This document shows, one piece after another, positions 1-9,837 of a DNA stretch of 64,000 nt. Where the stretch lies: assembly GCA_964036315.1 (NCBI GenBank), contig OZ038498.1:8466636-8530635 (forward strand), given 5' to 3'. Made by a program: the position numbers and the translations under genes. The notes under the pieces were generated by a model. That model was given only the letters and a program-made list of their open reading frames with translations, was not told the origin of the DNA and did no database searches. Source of the stretch: Acanthosepion esculentum. Lineage: Eukaryota; Mollusca; Cephalopoda; Sepiida; Sepiidae. Position 1 is the first letter of the stretch, and each line of letters starts with the position of its first letter.

Positions 1-189
1 TTGCTAAATGTAGGTAAAATCCTTTAAAATTTAAATCCTTTAGAATCTAAATACTTATGTAATACTATGGTTTTAACGATTATATAACAACTATATAACA
101 TTGACCTAAAACAAATTTACTATATCTAGAAAAAGTCATTTATGTATTTTACTATCAGAATTTAAAAAAAAATAAGAACTCGCTTTTTA
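1..189. other. No gene seen (left edge)
   Basis: AT-rich DNA with no coding signature, repeat or structured RNA that I can recognise. Confidence 0.5.
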
Positions 190-545
190 AAAAATATTTC
201 AAACCAAATAAGGAAATAAAGCCACTAAGACGCAAGAGGTTACAGAGTGTGAAAGAATATGTGGAAGATATAAATATCATTGAGGAGAGAGAATGATAAA
301 AGAAATGTAATTAAGAAGAGAAACGATAACAATTGACTTTACCGGGAAATCTTTGAAGATCAAAGTTGACTGGAAAGCAAGAGACCGGAAGAGAGTTCCA
401 CAAGTGAGAAGTGCGAGAGAAAAACTTAGCATAAAACGTACTCATGCATCTATTATTTCAAGTGTAAAAGGATGAGACCGATCTTTCAATCTAGTACTGC
501 GCTTAAATTTGTAAAGTCGAACTACCAAAGTTTATCACAACAATT
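190..545 (+). repeat. Dispersed repeat Q, copy 1
   Basis: This stretch is recognisably the same sequence as 6,425-6,745 and 51,100-51,430, and as 44,790-44,920 on the other strand. Shared landmarks are an opening 'aaagccactaag' block, a 'gaattaagaag' block, and a 'tttgaagatcaaa' block followed by 'ttccacaa'. The copies are strongly diverged and no protein homology is visible. The family is about 330 bp long and I do not recognise it. No terminal inverted repeats or pol III boxes were found, so its class is unknown. Confidence 0.55.
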
Positions 546-764
546 ACCCCGAAAATATTTATAGAAACGTACAAAGAAACTTAATATTTATGATTGTATG
601 AATTCTTGACTCTTCACGCAAACACATTTACTAAAATGCTAACGTTTTCTCTATCCCTACTTCCGTTAATACGCTCAATTCGTATTAAATTGTCCAAGAG
701 GTCTTTCGTCATAAAATGTCCTAGAAATTCCAACTGTTTCGTTGTCATTTTCAGCATGTCTTTC

Positions 765-2045
765 TATCAGGTCATCCCATAAGTTCTGTCCGAATTTTGA
801 ATAAAGAAAACAAGTGACCAAATGTTACATTTAATTACAGATTCAGTCAACAATGTATCTTCCCTGATTATCTATGACTTCCTTCCATCTATTAACAAGC
901 TTACTAATTCTATTACTGTAAAATTCTTTTGGCTTTAATTCGAAGAACTCACAAATGTCAGTTTTAACCTCTTCCTGTGTTACAAAAGCTCTTTTCTTCC
1001 AAATGATTCTGTAAGCTACGAAACAAATGGTAGTCTGAAGGAGCAAGGTCGGGAGAATAAGGTGGATGAGGAATTTTCTCCCAACCAAGTTCTTCGATCT
1101 TTTGTGACGTGATTCTTGCTGTGTGTGGTCGCGCATTGTCCTGATGAAACATTACCCGTTTTCGATTCACTAGAGCAGGTCTTTTTATCCCTCAAAGCTT
1201 GGTTCAAACGCTCTAATTGCTGACAGTATATTTGAGCATTAATTGGTAATAATTCAAAGTGGATTATTCCTTAGCAATCCCACCAGATTGAAAGAAGAAC
1301 CTTTTGCCCATGAAGTTCTCTTCTCGGCTGTGGCTGGGGTCCTTCCCCCTTACCAAGCCACTGTCTACGACGCTTAACATTTCGATAAAAGATCCATTTT
1401 TCGACGCCAGTCACAAGTCTATCCAAAAAAGGTGAAACAAGTTGGCGAGAATGGAGAGAAGAGCAGATGTCAACTCGGAATTTGAGAATGTTTTCAGACA
1501 ATTCATGAGGCACCCATTTTCCAAGTTTAGGAACTTTTCTAAGTTGTTGAAGATGACGATGAACAGTTGTATGGTTTGAACTGAGAACCACTGCCAATTC
1601 CTCAACTGATAAAGCAGGATTTTCTTCAAGGGCTGCTTCAAGAAGCTTTTCATCAAACTCCTGGACGTCCGGTTCGATCTTCATCTTCAAGGGTGAAATC
1701 TCCACCTCTGAATTTTGCAAACCATTTTCTGCAAGTTCTTTCATTCGCACATTCCTCTCCATAAACTGAGTGAATGTTCCTAGCCGCTTCGGCTGCTGAG
1801 TTTCCTTTCTTGAACTTATAAAGCATTATGAGCCTCAAATGATTCTTGGGTACTTCCATGTTAGCAGGGTTTTAATCAAATAAAATTTAATTTTATTGTT
1901 CTCTGAAATAAAATTTGATCAGTTTAAATGCATCTAAACATAAAAATAATGTTCAGCTCCATTAGACATTATAAAATACTCTTTAAATTTCGTTCATTTT
2001 AACAAAAAGTTAAAATTCGGACAGATCTTATTGGATGACCTAATA
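765..2045 (-). mobile_element. Full-length mariner element with TIRs and TA target duplication
   Basis: The element spans 767-2,043 (1,277 bp), a normal size for mariner. The left end (767-798) and the reverse complement of the right end (2,012-2,043) match over about 32 bases with three differences, beginning TCAGGTCATCC and TTAGGTCATCC. Both ends are flanked by TA (765-766 and 2,044-2,045), the expected target duplication. It encodes the broken transposase described separately and sits inside an RTE LINE fragment. Confidence 0.93.
843..1859 (-). pseudogene. mariner transposase (inactivated)
   Basis: This is a DD34D mariner transposase, which cuts and pastes the element at TA sites. The N-terminal helix-turn-helix begins MEVPKNHLRLIMLYKF and includes NSAAEAARNI and ERTCRKWFAKF. 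The second HTH lies around LSVEELAVVL. The first catalytic block reads LVTGVEKWIFY where the family has TGDEKW, so the first catalytic Asp is Val. The second block (FHQDNARPHTA) and third block (PYSPDLAPSDYHLF) keep their Asp residues. The gene is cut by frameshifts near 1,650-1,660, 1,280-1,200 and 1,140-970, so the pieces lie in different frames. Total length is about 340 codons, normal for the family. It cannot be active as it stands. Confidence 0.92.
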
Positions 2046-2280
2046 GTTGCTATTTTCTTTAGAACTTCATGATTGCTCACATGTTCTGTCTATGCCATTC
2101 TCAGCATCTTGATGGACAACTACATTTCTGTCGCTTTGATTCTCTTCATCTGTGGGGAAATCGTTCAGCATTCAGGGTCATACAAAAAGCCGGATATGCA
2201 ATTACAGTTCAGGACTTTGTTTCCAACGAAAGTGAATACCATTTCTTTATTCAACGAGGTTGAACTAATCATTTCCAATT

Positions 2281-3057
2281 TGACTAATCTTTTTTCGTTT
2301 ATTGTTCACTGTGGCATATTTTATTCTGAGAAGAGCCCAAAAACAGAACTTTGTATTTCCTTCTTAACCCTTTGATACCTGACCACCGCTTTACCGGCAG
2401 TAAAGAAAAATGACGTAATGCTCAGCCACCGGTTGAGCAGTGGTAGAGAAAAATGATTAAACGCCCAGCCACCAGTTGAACGGTTGTAACTACTTTTATA
2501 TTTACCGTGAAACATTACATAATAATTATTTATGGATTTTGACTCAGGAGCTCAGGCAGAAGGCTTAAAACTGTTCAAGAACGTAGGGCTCAAATGCGAT
2601 TATGATGGTCAGCCAGTTTCCGGACGTGTAACACACATATTGTATATTTGTTATGTTGTTTAATTCATTAAAAGCAAGTGACCTTTCGATCTCCGCATTT
2701 AAAACATAGTTTCGTATCTCCCCTCAATCTGGCTTAGTTCTCTGTTGCTTATTATCCCTTTGCACCCTTTCCATCTGCTCAGATTACTCGTGGGTTCGTC
2801 GGTTGGTAACATTTGACCCTTACGCCAATTAGAACATGGCATGTCAATAATATTTTATCAGATAATATCGTCATCTGTTAATTGTTAACAGATAAAGTAT
2901 TAGCTCTCATACAGTATGAAATCAAGATAGCAATCTCATGTTTGAAGGTGAAAACAAAGAGGAGGTAACTAGCAGATAAGAGGAGTGCTAATCACACTTA
3001 TGGAACAGATTTAATATTTTTATTTATTAAAGACTAAAATAAATCTTTAAATATTCA
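2281..3057. other. No gene seen
   Basis: Unrecognised DNA. A short imperfect direct duplication around 2,385-2,490 repeats a 'cagccaccggttgagc' / 'cagccaccagttgaac' block about 60 bp apart. Nothing else stands out. Confidence 0.45.
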
Positions 3058-3345
3058 GGCTTATGGCCTCATCATGTTGAAACACCGGTTTCCATACCAT
3101 CATCAAAGTTAAGCAACGTTAAGCCTGACCAGTACCTAGATAAATGGCCGCTTGGGAATCCGAGGATTTGTAAACTTGAATGTGACGCGGGTGTGATGGA
3201 TTAAGGCTTGAAATTATTAACTAGAGTACTGAATTCCAATTCCCGATGCGTTCGTTATATTCACTTACGCAAAAATACCTTGGGAAAGGCATGAATCCTC
3301 CTTTTCCCCTTCAAGCTATGCGTTAATTAGTAAAACGTTGATGCC
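3058..3345 (+). mobile_element. 5S rRNA-derived SINE (SINE3-like), copy 1
   Basis: Positions 3,059-3,177 read as a degenerate full-length 5S rRNA: 'catgttgaaacaccggtt', 'aaagttaagcaacgtt', 'cctgaccagtacctagat' and 'ggccgcttgggaatcc' follow the order and spacing of animal 5S, including the internal A and C boxes. A body shared with 48,330-48,490 follows; it contains a pol III B-box-like block ('gaattccaattccc') and ends with 'atattcacttacg..aaataccttgg'. The whole looks like a 5S-headed SINE rather than a 5S gene, because the head is diverged and the same body recurs elsewhere. TSDs were not resolved. Confidence 0.75.
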
Positions 3346-3539
3346 TAAACCATTATTATTAAAAAAAAACAAAAAAATACTTTAATTTTTTTTTTTTAAA
3401 TTAAAAAAAAACAAAAAACTTAAAAATTGTTTTTTTATAATTAAAAAAAAACTCTAAAACTCTAAAGAATTTTCTTTTTAAAAATCTCTAAGGAAAATTT
3501 GTTTAATTACATAATCTAAAAAACAGTCGATAAACCGAA
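3346..3539. repeat. Homopolymer A/T low-complexity DNA
   Basis: Alternating poly-A and poly-T runs, possibly the tail of the preceding SINE plus slippage. Confidence 0.6.
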
Positions 3540-3870
3540 CAGGGGTCGGCAATCTTTTGCTGACGATGTCCCCACTTAGGGTTTTAAAATCATTCAGTGT
3601 GCCAACAACAATCATATTTTTATACAAGCCAAAGAAAATATACCTGTTCTACAATATATTATATATAGTAATATATACAATAATATGTAAACCAAATTAT
3701 TAGAAATAAACTGTTTTTAAAAGTTTTTTTTTATGAAGTTCTTATTAATTGGAGTCTAACGAGCGAAGAGTTTTGAAACAGCTAAATATCTTCTTTGCGT
3801 TATAGTAATTATTGGTTCGGACGTTGTGATGTCATTGGAAATTCCTTGGTGTGGAACGTGTGGACGATTC
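3540..3870 (+). mobile_element. hAT-type MITE, copy 1 (right end lost)
   Basis: Begins CAGGGGTCGGCAATC, a typical hAT terminal sequence, and aligns along its length with the MITE at 4,219-4,571 (shared 'tcattcagtgtgccaac', 'atacctgttctacaat', 'gttttgaaacagctaaatat'). The right terminus, present in the other copy, is missing after about 3,868. No coding capacity. Confidence 0.7.
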
Positions 3871-4210
3871 TTGTTCTAGAGGATGAAACACATTATACAG
3901 AATGTCTTTTCTATTTTGTCAATTATAAATTATTGAAAATATTTACTTTAAAATATAGCAATATCTATGTATTTATATTAGACTGTATTAGATTTTATTT
4001 TTTATGAGAAGCAGTCATTTAATTCTTTTATTCTTACTACAAAATGTTTAGTCTTAAATTTTTTTTAAATTATATTGCAGCATTCCTACATCTTCGGGTT
4101 TTTTCCAATCAATACATAATTATAATTGACACTTGCATTTTTATGTGCCGCCACCTCCAACGCATATATAATTCTATTAACGAAAACATTACTTTAGTCC
4201 AATGACGTCC
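3871..4210. other. No gene seen
   Basis: AT-rich sequence between the two MITE copies with no recognised feature. Confidence 0.45.
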
Positions 4211-4579
4211 TTCTAGAGCAGGGAATCAGCAACCGTTTGTTGACTATGTGCCGACTTAAGGTTTTAAAATCATTCAGTGTGCCAACAGCATACGTAAGTC
4301 AAGGTCAATATACCTGTTCTACAATTTATTTTATATAGTAATATAGACAATAATATGTAAACCAAATTAACAGAAACAAAAAGTTTTTAAAAGATTTTTT
4401 TGCGAAGTTATTAATGGGAGTTTAACGAGTGAACTGTTTTGAAACAGCTAAATATCTTGGCGTAATAGTAGTTATTGGTTCAGACCTCGTGATGTCATTT
4501 GCGCATGCAAGCCTTGGAAAATTTCTTCGTGTGGCACGTGTGGCACGCGTGCCGTAGGTTACCGGCACCTATCGTAGAG
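4211..4579 (+). mobile_element. hAT-type MITE, copy 2, with 8-bp target duplication
   Basis: The element is 4,219-4,571. The left end is CAGGGAATCAGCAACC; the right end, read on the other strand, is TAGGTGCCGGTAACC, matching within hAT-type TIR tolerance. Flanking octamers 'ttctagag' (4,211-4,218) and 'tcgtagag' (4,572-4,579) differ at two positions, as expected for an aged hAT 8-bp duplication. There is no transposase, so it is non-autonomous. Confidence 0.75.
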
Positions 4580-4714
4580 AACAAATCAATCAATCAAACA
4601 GTTATTGTTAAGTAAATCATTCTAACTTTCAGCAATATATCTAAAAAAAAATAAAAATAACTGAAATTCATAAAACTTCTAATTGATGTAAATGGCAAAA
4701 TCTCCCAAATATTT

Positions 4715-5760
4715 CAACTATCTTTCTGATTCTAAGTACAAGTGTCCTTTTTGCTTCCAGTTTTCTTAAAGATTACTCGTTGCTCATATATCCTGCCCAT
4801 AGAATTCTCAGTTTCCATCTTTATAACTACATCTCTGTTACCTCAAATCTCCGCTTCTGCGGAATCAGAATCAACGTTGAGTTTAAGCAAGCCAATGAGC
4901 CAATTGGAGTAAAGTGCCATGCAGATTTAAATTGTCCAGCATCCACTGCTATATAGGAGGACTAGCAGCATGGCCCGGCGTTGCCCGTGCTTGATTCAAA
5001 AATCGTACGACTCATACAGCAATCGCTATCACTTGACTTAAAATATTTTTGCCCTTCCTTGCCTTTAAAGGAGTGTCCTTTGCCGTGCTGATGTTGCTAC
5101 ATACTTTACTTCTTGCCTATCTCACACTGCAAATTTTTTTAAAGCTCTATACTAAACATTAAATCTGTTACGAAAAAAGAACTAAACAAAATGAACACAA
5201 AACGATCAGCTTTAAAAAAGGAGTCTTAACTGGAAAAACCGAATGAAAAAAGAATGTTAACAACAAATAATTTTTCACACCCAACCCAGTTCTGCGGAAT
5301 CAGAATCAACGTTGAGTTTAAGCAAGCGAATGTGCCAATTGGAGTAAAGTGCCATGCAGATTTAAATTTTTCCCATTGTGACGAATGCAACTATCGAATT
5401 TTTTTTTGCATGCTAGTTAACATTCGTGTCAGTCAGCTGTTGGCTCTCACGCTGGCCAATAGAATCTTCCTGCTTATTCGTGACAGCCAGCTATAGGCTC
5501 TCACTCTGGCCAGTGGAAAATGGTCGCAAACTACATGAAAACTGCCGTAGAAGCATGAAAAAAATCGATTATTTCCACTATCGATGGGAGTTGGGAAATG
5601 CAAAGTCGGTCTTGGCCTTTCTACTGACTTGGAGCATGTGCATGTAAATTTTGGTGCAAATCCGTTGAAAATTGCGGCCGTGCATTCGTTACACACACAC
5701 ATCCTGCCTTTTATAGATATAGATTGATATTTCATGGCAGTTCAGCATTCATCATTATTC
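4715..5760 (-). mobile_element. RTE-type LINE fragment split by a Helitron
   Basis: 4,715-4,970 and 5,724-5,760 align to consecutive parts of the LINE seen at 20.7 and 42.2 kb ('agtacaagtgtcctttttgc', 'tcgttgctcata', 'cactgctatataggag', then 'gatatttcatggcagttcag'). A Helitron occupies 4,971-5,723. In addition, 4,853-4,935 inside the LINE part is a stray 80-bp copy of the Helitron interior (matching 5,286-5,368). Confidence 0.7.
4971..5723 (-). mobile_element. Non-autonomous Helitron-like element, copy 1
   Basis: On the minus strand it starts TCTATATCTATAAAAGGCAG, runs through a short CA/GT tract and a shared 750-bp body, and ends in a GC-rich stretch (GCACGGGCAACGCCGGGCC) followed by CATGCTGCTAGT. 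A 5' TC and 3' CTRRT with a short GC-rich hairpin just inside are the Helitron terminal signature, and no TIRs or target duplications are present. It matches the plus-strand copies at 21,942-22,782 and 48,505-49,292. It has no Rep/helicase ORF. Confidence 0.75.
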
Positions 5761-6424
5761 ATAACAACGTTTTTCTATGTTTTTGTTTAGCTTCTGGGCG
5801 GCATTTTCACTCTTCCAATACACCTTCGGACGATAATGATGAAAGAGGTTTTTGGAGAATTTGACAAACATAGGGCATACTAAAGGTAAAAAGTTTAGAG
5901 ACAAAACATTAACCTGTCTACCGAACATGAGTAAATGAATGTCAAAAAAGGAATAAGAACGATTGTTAGAAGACATGCCTTGCTTCGAGCTAATAGAATA
6001 GGAAGTAGTGGAGAGACTTTATCACCGATTCCTGTGTGAACGCGGAAAATAAAAAAGAATTGGTAGTTTAATTATTCCTAAATGAAGACATGATAGGGTT
6101 AAGTGATACTGATATGAAAATTTAAAATAATCGGTGACCACCTTCGATAACAATAGTAAACACACATGGTATTCCAGTAAAAGAGATAATTAAAGAGTTC
6201 TGACTTACGCAATTCTTATTGGTATTTTAAGAATATATATCCAAATATGGTTTCTCACCACTTACCTGCAAAAAAACAAAAACATGGAAATTATTAATTT
6301 TAGAATTACTTTGCAAGAAACTGAATAATTAACAATGTAAATATGAACAAAAATACATTCAGAAGAGAGGATCTGTTGATGTTACACAAACTGTTGCATT
6401 TATTTCAAGGGTCTTTTTTTAATC
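5761..6424. other. No gene seen
   Basis: AT-rich, stop-rich in all frames. I see no repeat family shared with the rest of the window. Confidence 0.45.
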
Positions 6425-6745
6425 ATTTCCTCTCAAGGAAGGCGATAAAGCCACTAAGATTCAAGGAGTTACTGTATGTGAAAGAAAATGAGAAAACGTT
6501 AGTGAGGAGAGAGGACAATAATAGAACATGTCTCACGAAGACAGAAGATGAAGATTGATGTTATATTTAAATTTTTGAAGATCGTAGATGATAGTAAAGT
6601 AGGCGGATAGAAGAGATTTCCACAAACAATAAGTGCGAGAAAAGAAACTATTATAATAGAACTTACGGTTACATCTAGCTATTTAAACAATAAAACGATA
6701 AGACTTAATTGCCAACCTGGCTCTGCGTTTAAATTCATGCAGTCG
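6425..6745 (+). repeat. Dispersed repeat Q, copy 2
   Basis: Second copy of the family at 190-545, keeping the 'aaagccactaag', 'gaagatgaagattga' and 'gatttccacaa' blocks in the same order. Unrecognised class. Confidence 0.55.
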
Positions 6746-7095
6746 AGGTATCAAGGAGGAAAACACATTAGAACAATTGCCAGGTAAAGACAGAGGGGAG
6801 CCACGTTACGACGGTGGGAAAGTGCTCAAGTCGAGATGCCATGTCAGGATCGATAACATTACAGACACTTCTTTGGATTGCGTCAAGAATCTCGAGATAA
6901 ATAGCAGGAACATCAGACCAAGAGTGGGTAGCAATATTCAACCGACCATTCTTACTCTTAAGACAGGAGTGAATAGTTGTGGCATAAGCATAGATACAGA
7001 TATGAGAACTGATGATGCCAGAAACGTCGTTGATGAAGATAACGAACAATGTAGATCCAAGAATAGAGACCTAAGAATTAATAGAAAACGATCTA
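6740..7095 (-). mobile_element. CR1/Jockey-like LINE reverse transcriptase remnant with internal deletion
   Basis: The minus-strand translation gives FVIFINDVSGIISSHICIYA followed by a corrupted YADD box (YAYATTIHSC), the RT catalytic region of CR1/Jockey-type LINEs. It is joined directly to a C-terminal block (LDAIQRSVCNVIDPDMASRL, then VTWLPS where the family has the RRNVASL motif). In intact elements these blocks are separated by roughly 200 residues, so a large internal deletion is inferred. One of the two catalytic Asp residues is Tyr. The gene is dead. Confidence 0.75.
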
Positions 7096-7129
7096 GAAGA
7101 CTGGCGACAACTTTCCTCGTGTATACTAT

Positions 7130-7600
7130 TTACACTATTCGGACTATTGTCTTCATCTTTGTCGCAATATTTATTACAACGTTTCGGCCGCTGTACGCTC
7201 CGGTTTTCTTCAGTATCTGTCTATACTTCTGAGATGAGGTATTATGTACACTATTTACATTATTCGGACTATTGTCCACATCTTTGTCGCAATATTTATT
7301 ACAAGGTTTCGGCTCCAGCCTTCTTCAGTATCTGTCTATAATTCTGAGATGAGGTATTATGTACACTATTTACATTATTCGGACTATTGTCCTCATTTTT
7401 GTCGCCATATTTATTACAACGTACGGCCGTTTTACGCTCCGGACTTCTTCAGTGTCGGTCTATATTTCTGAGATGAGGTATTATGTACACTATTTACATT
7501 ATTCAAACTATTGTCCTCATCTTTGTCGCCATATTTATTGCAACGTTTCGGTCGTTGTACGCTCAGGTTTTCTTCCGGTAGTTTGAAATGTCGAAATGAA
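7130..7600 (-). repeat. Tandem array of hammerhead-bearing repeat P (about 4 units)
   Basis: Units of 115-124 bp recur with the landmark 'cttcttcag' at about 7,208, 7,322, 7,447 and 7,570. Each unit contains 'gaggtattatgtacactatt', 'tcgcaatatttattacaa' and, on the minus strand, CTGAAGA, a GC-rich hairpin, then GAAAC. The unit ending at 7,328 has a clean GGCT/AGCC helix II. The minus strand is taken as sense because the hammerhead-like motif reads that way. Plus-strand ORFs through the array are by-products of the repeat. Confidence 0.8.
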
Positions 7601-7858
7601 CTTTCATTATACTCCTGTTTGTACAAGATGAACTTTTTTTGTTTTTTTTTATATAAAGAGATTCACTTTTTAACGCTTGATTATTTGTTTCAGTGAAGAA
7701 AAAACGTTTAGCTTATGAAATTAATACAACCATGACAAGATCCTAAGTTTGTGATATTTGCAACGCTTTAAAAAGTCACTCATATCTTAGGTGACAAGAA
7801 AATTGCAAAGGTAAACTGTAAATGAATCCCCCCGATACTTTCGTTGTAATTTAAATTA

Positions 7859-8011
7859 CAGTGTAACCCGGATATAAGAGAGTTGTCGGGACCGGAGAAG
7901 ACGTCTCTTATATCCGGGTTTGGTCTATTTTGTTTTATTAACACAGGCTCTAATTTGGGACCAGAGAAAATCTCTCTTATATACGGGATTCTCTTATATC
8001 CGGGTTACACT
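7859..8011. mobile_element. Short palindromic MITE (pogo/Tc1-type ends)
   Basis: Left end CAGTGTAACCCGGATATAAG and the reverse complement of the right end (TAGTGTAACCCGGATATAAG) match over about 20 bases, and a third internal 'ctcttatatccgggttt' repeats the motif. The total is about 153 bp, with no coding capacity. Ends beginning CAGTG(T/A)AACC with TA flanks resemble pogo/Tigger-type MITEs; the class is inferred. Confidence 0.6.
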
Positions 8012-9364
8012 ATTTTTATTTATAAGATAGACAGGTACCACTTATGACAGGTAAATGAACTAATATTAAATCAAAATAATAATAAAATGTTGACTTTAGT
8101 TACTAGCAGCGGAGATTATATATTTTAGGTAGTTGAATGAAGACTACTCTCACTGTAAATTTGATGTCAACTATTACTTCTGTTCTGATAAGGACCGGAC
8201 TTTGCAACAGTTGAGTGACTTCAGTAGGGATAGATTTGATGAGTTACGTCAAAACTGCTGTATCATCAAGTGGAATCCAGAAAATCAGCAGGATATAAAT
8301 ATGTCCGTCCTAGGTATGACGATAAACTAAATCCGGCATCAAGGCCTGATCGTGAGACTTTCAGGAGCGTCGAACCACCTGTTTATTGCTGTTGTTCCCA
8401 GGTCCACACTTAGCCCGGGTGGTAGCACCTGTTAGGTGGTCCCAGCTATTGGCAAATAGTTAACCCCTAAACTGGGATCAAAACAATATGAAAGTATAAA
8501 AATAGATTTTTATAGTAAAACTACAAGCAATACACTTTTGGAAAAATATTACCAGCAATAGATCTGACTCTCGACAAAAAACCCCTTCACAAAAATACGT
8601 CAATGAAACCTGATCTACAAACTGATTTCTTACAAAGAATACATATTCTATTCATACGAATCTATCCTAAAAATCTTGTCGTCATTAAATAACCTATTGA
8701 GGTTGATAAACCGTAAAACAAAATAAATAAATATGAATATGTTCATCTGTGTCCAATCGACACAGGATATTTCGTTAAAATCTTCACATTACATCATTTG
8801 GCAACTGAAGGCATAAAAGGTTGCAAAGAAAACAATATTGTTTATTCCTGAATAAACTATTTAAATATTAAAAATAAAAAAACAGTATTAAATAATTTGC
8901 TTCTGCGAAATAATCGAATAAGAAAATCACTGATCCTATCAGCAAATAATGAGCAAACAAGTTTTCCCAAAAATAAGCAAATGAAATATGCGCTGCGACA
9001 CTCATTCCTGCAAATAAATTTTCAGTTTGATTCACTCTCCATATTCTCTGTAAAAATAGCTGTTTATAATTCGTTCTGCCTCGAACCTATTTCATGACTA
9101 AATCCATCCGGGTACCAATAAATAAAGATAAAATCTGACAGAGGAGATTACAAGGAAAGAAATCGAAACATATTTTATTTGCATAGGTGTATGTCAATCG
9201 GGTGAATACAATTCACACAAACCACCTTATAACGAGCTCCTTCAAAATACAGCCAAATATTTCTCTTTGTGCTCAATTTAACTTCGCTTTGGCAGGAACT
9301 GGATAACAACACCGTTTTGCTGACCGACGTTTTAGCAAGTGGTTATTCTGTCTAAATACAACGT
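8012..9364. other. No gene seen
   Basis: A GC-richer block at 8,330-8,480 ('cacttagcccgggtggtagc') stands out from AT-rich surroundings but matches no family I recognise. No convincing ORF longer than 66 codons. Confidence 0.4.
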
Positions 9365-9770
9365 TTATTCTATGTGTTGTGCCCCTTCGGGATATGGACG
9401 GTCATGGCTCTTCACAATTTTCTATCATTTGTAGCTTTTAACATTGTCTTTTTATCATCTCTCTCATTTTTTCCGGCAACCATTTACGCAGACCCTTTCG
9501 GTAGATTACTTGCTATTACCCACTGTTCCTCTTGCCATCAATGTCATGTGAACGTCAAATTCTAAAAACCCTCTTTCCTCGTTGTCTTCTAAAAACCCTC
9601 TTTCCTCGTTATGTCTTCTAAAAACCCTCAACTCTTTCTAAGTAGGATTGTACTTTTTGTTTCCATTTTCTTAAAAAGTTCCTCCTTGCCGTCTGTGGTA
9701 TTTCCAGCAGATAGAACGGCATATTTTGTTTCAATCTGCTCTGCGTCTGCGAGGAAACTGAAATGATTTG
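9365..9770 (-). mobile_element. RTE-type LINE 3'-end fragment with local triplication
   Basis: The start (9,380-9,510) matches the LINE 3' coding end amplified at 39.4-42 kb ('atggctcttcacaattt', 'gtagcttttaacattgtctt', 'ccggcaaccattta'). From 9,560 to 9,632 a block 'ttctaaaaaccctctttcctcgtt' is present nearly three times in tandem. After that the LINE resumes ('tactttttgtttccattttct'). Non-coding. Confidence 0.65.
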
Positions 9771-9837
9771 TTGTCTCAAATCAGATTTGTAATAAGCTCA
9801 CATAGAATAAATACCTGATGAACAATAAACTTGGCCA

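Larger units (their letters stand above)
640..2280 (-). mobile_element. RTE-type LINE 3' fragment split by a mariner insertion
   Basis: Positions 640-766 and 2,044-2,280 are two halves of one LINE fragment. They align with the uninterrupted LINE copies at 20,630-20,950 and 42,100-42,420 (block 'agaaattccaact', then 'gaacttca..gttgctcacatgttc' and 'attctcagcat'). Known RTE-type RT/endonuclease proteins end in the peptide signature seen in the 32.5-kb copy (MWFYRRML, TEHVSN). This copy is too decayed to encode anything. The mariner at 767-2,043 inserted inside it, so the LINE fragment is older. Confidence 0.75.

Noticed and set aside
3059..3177. Functional 5S rRNA gene
   Set aside because: Too many substitutions relative to animal 5S, single copy, and attached to a SINE body that recurs elsewhere.
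6777..7232. 151-codon plus-strand frame
   Set aside because: Its first two thirds is antisense to a CR1/Jockey RT remnant and its end lies in the repeat P array.
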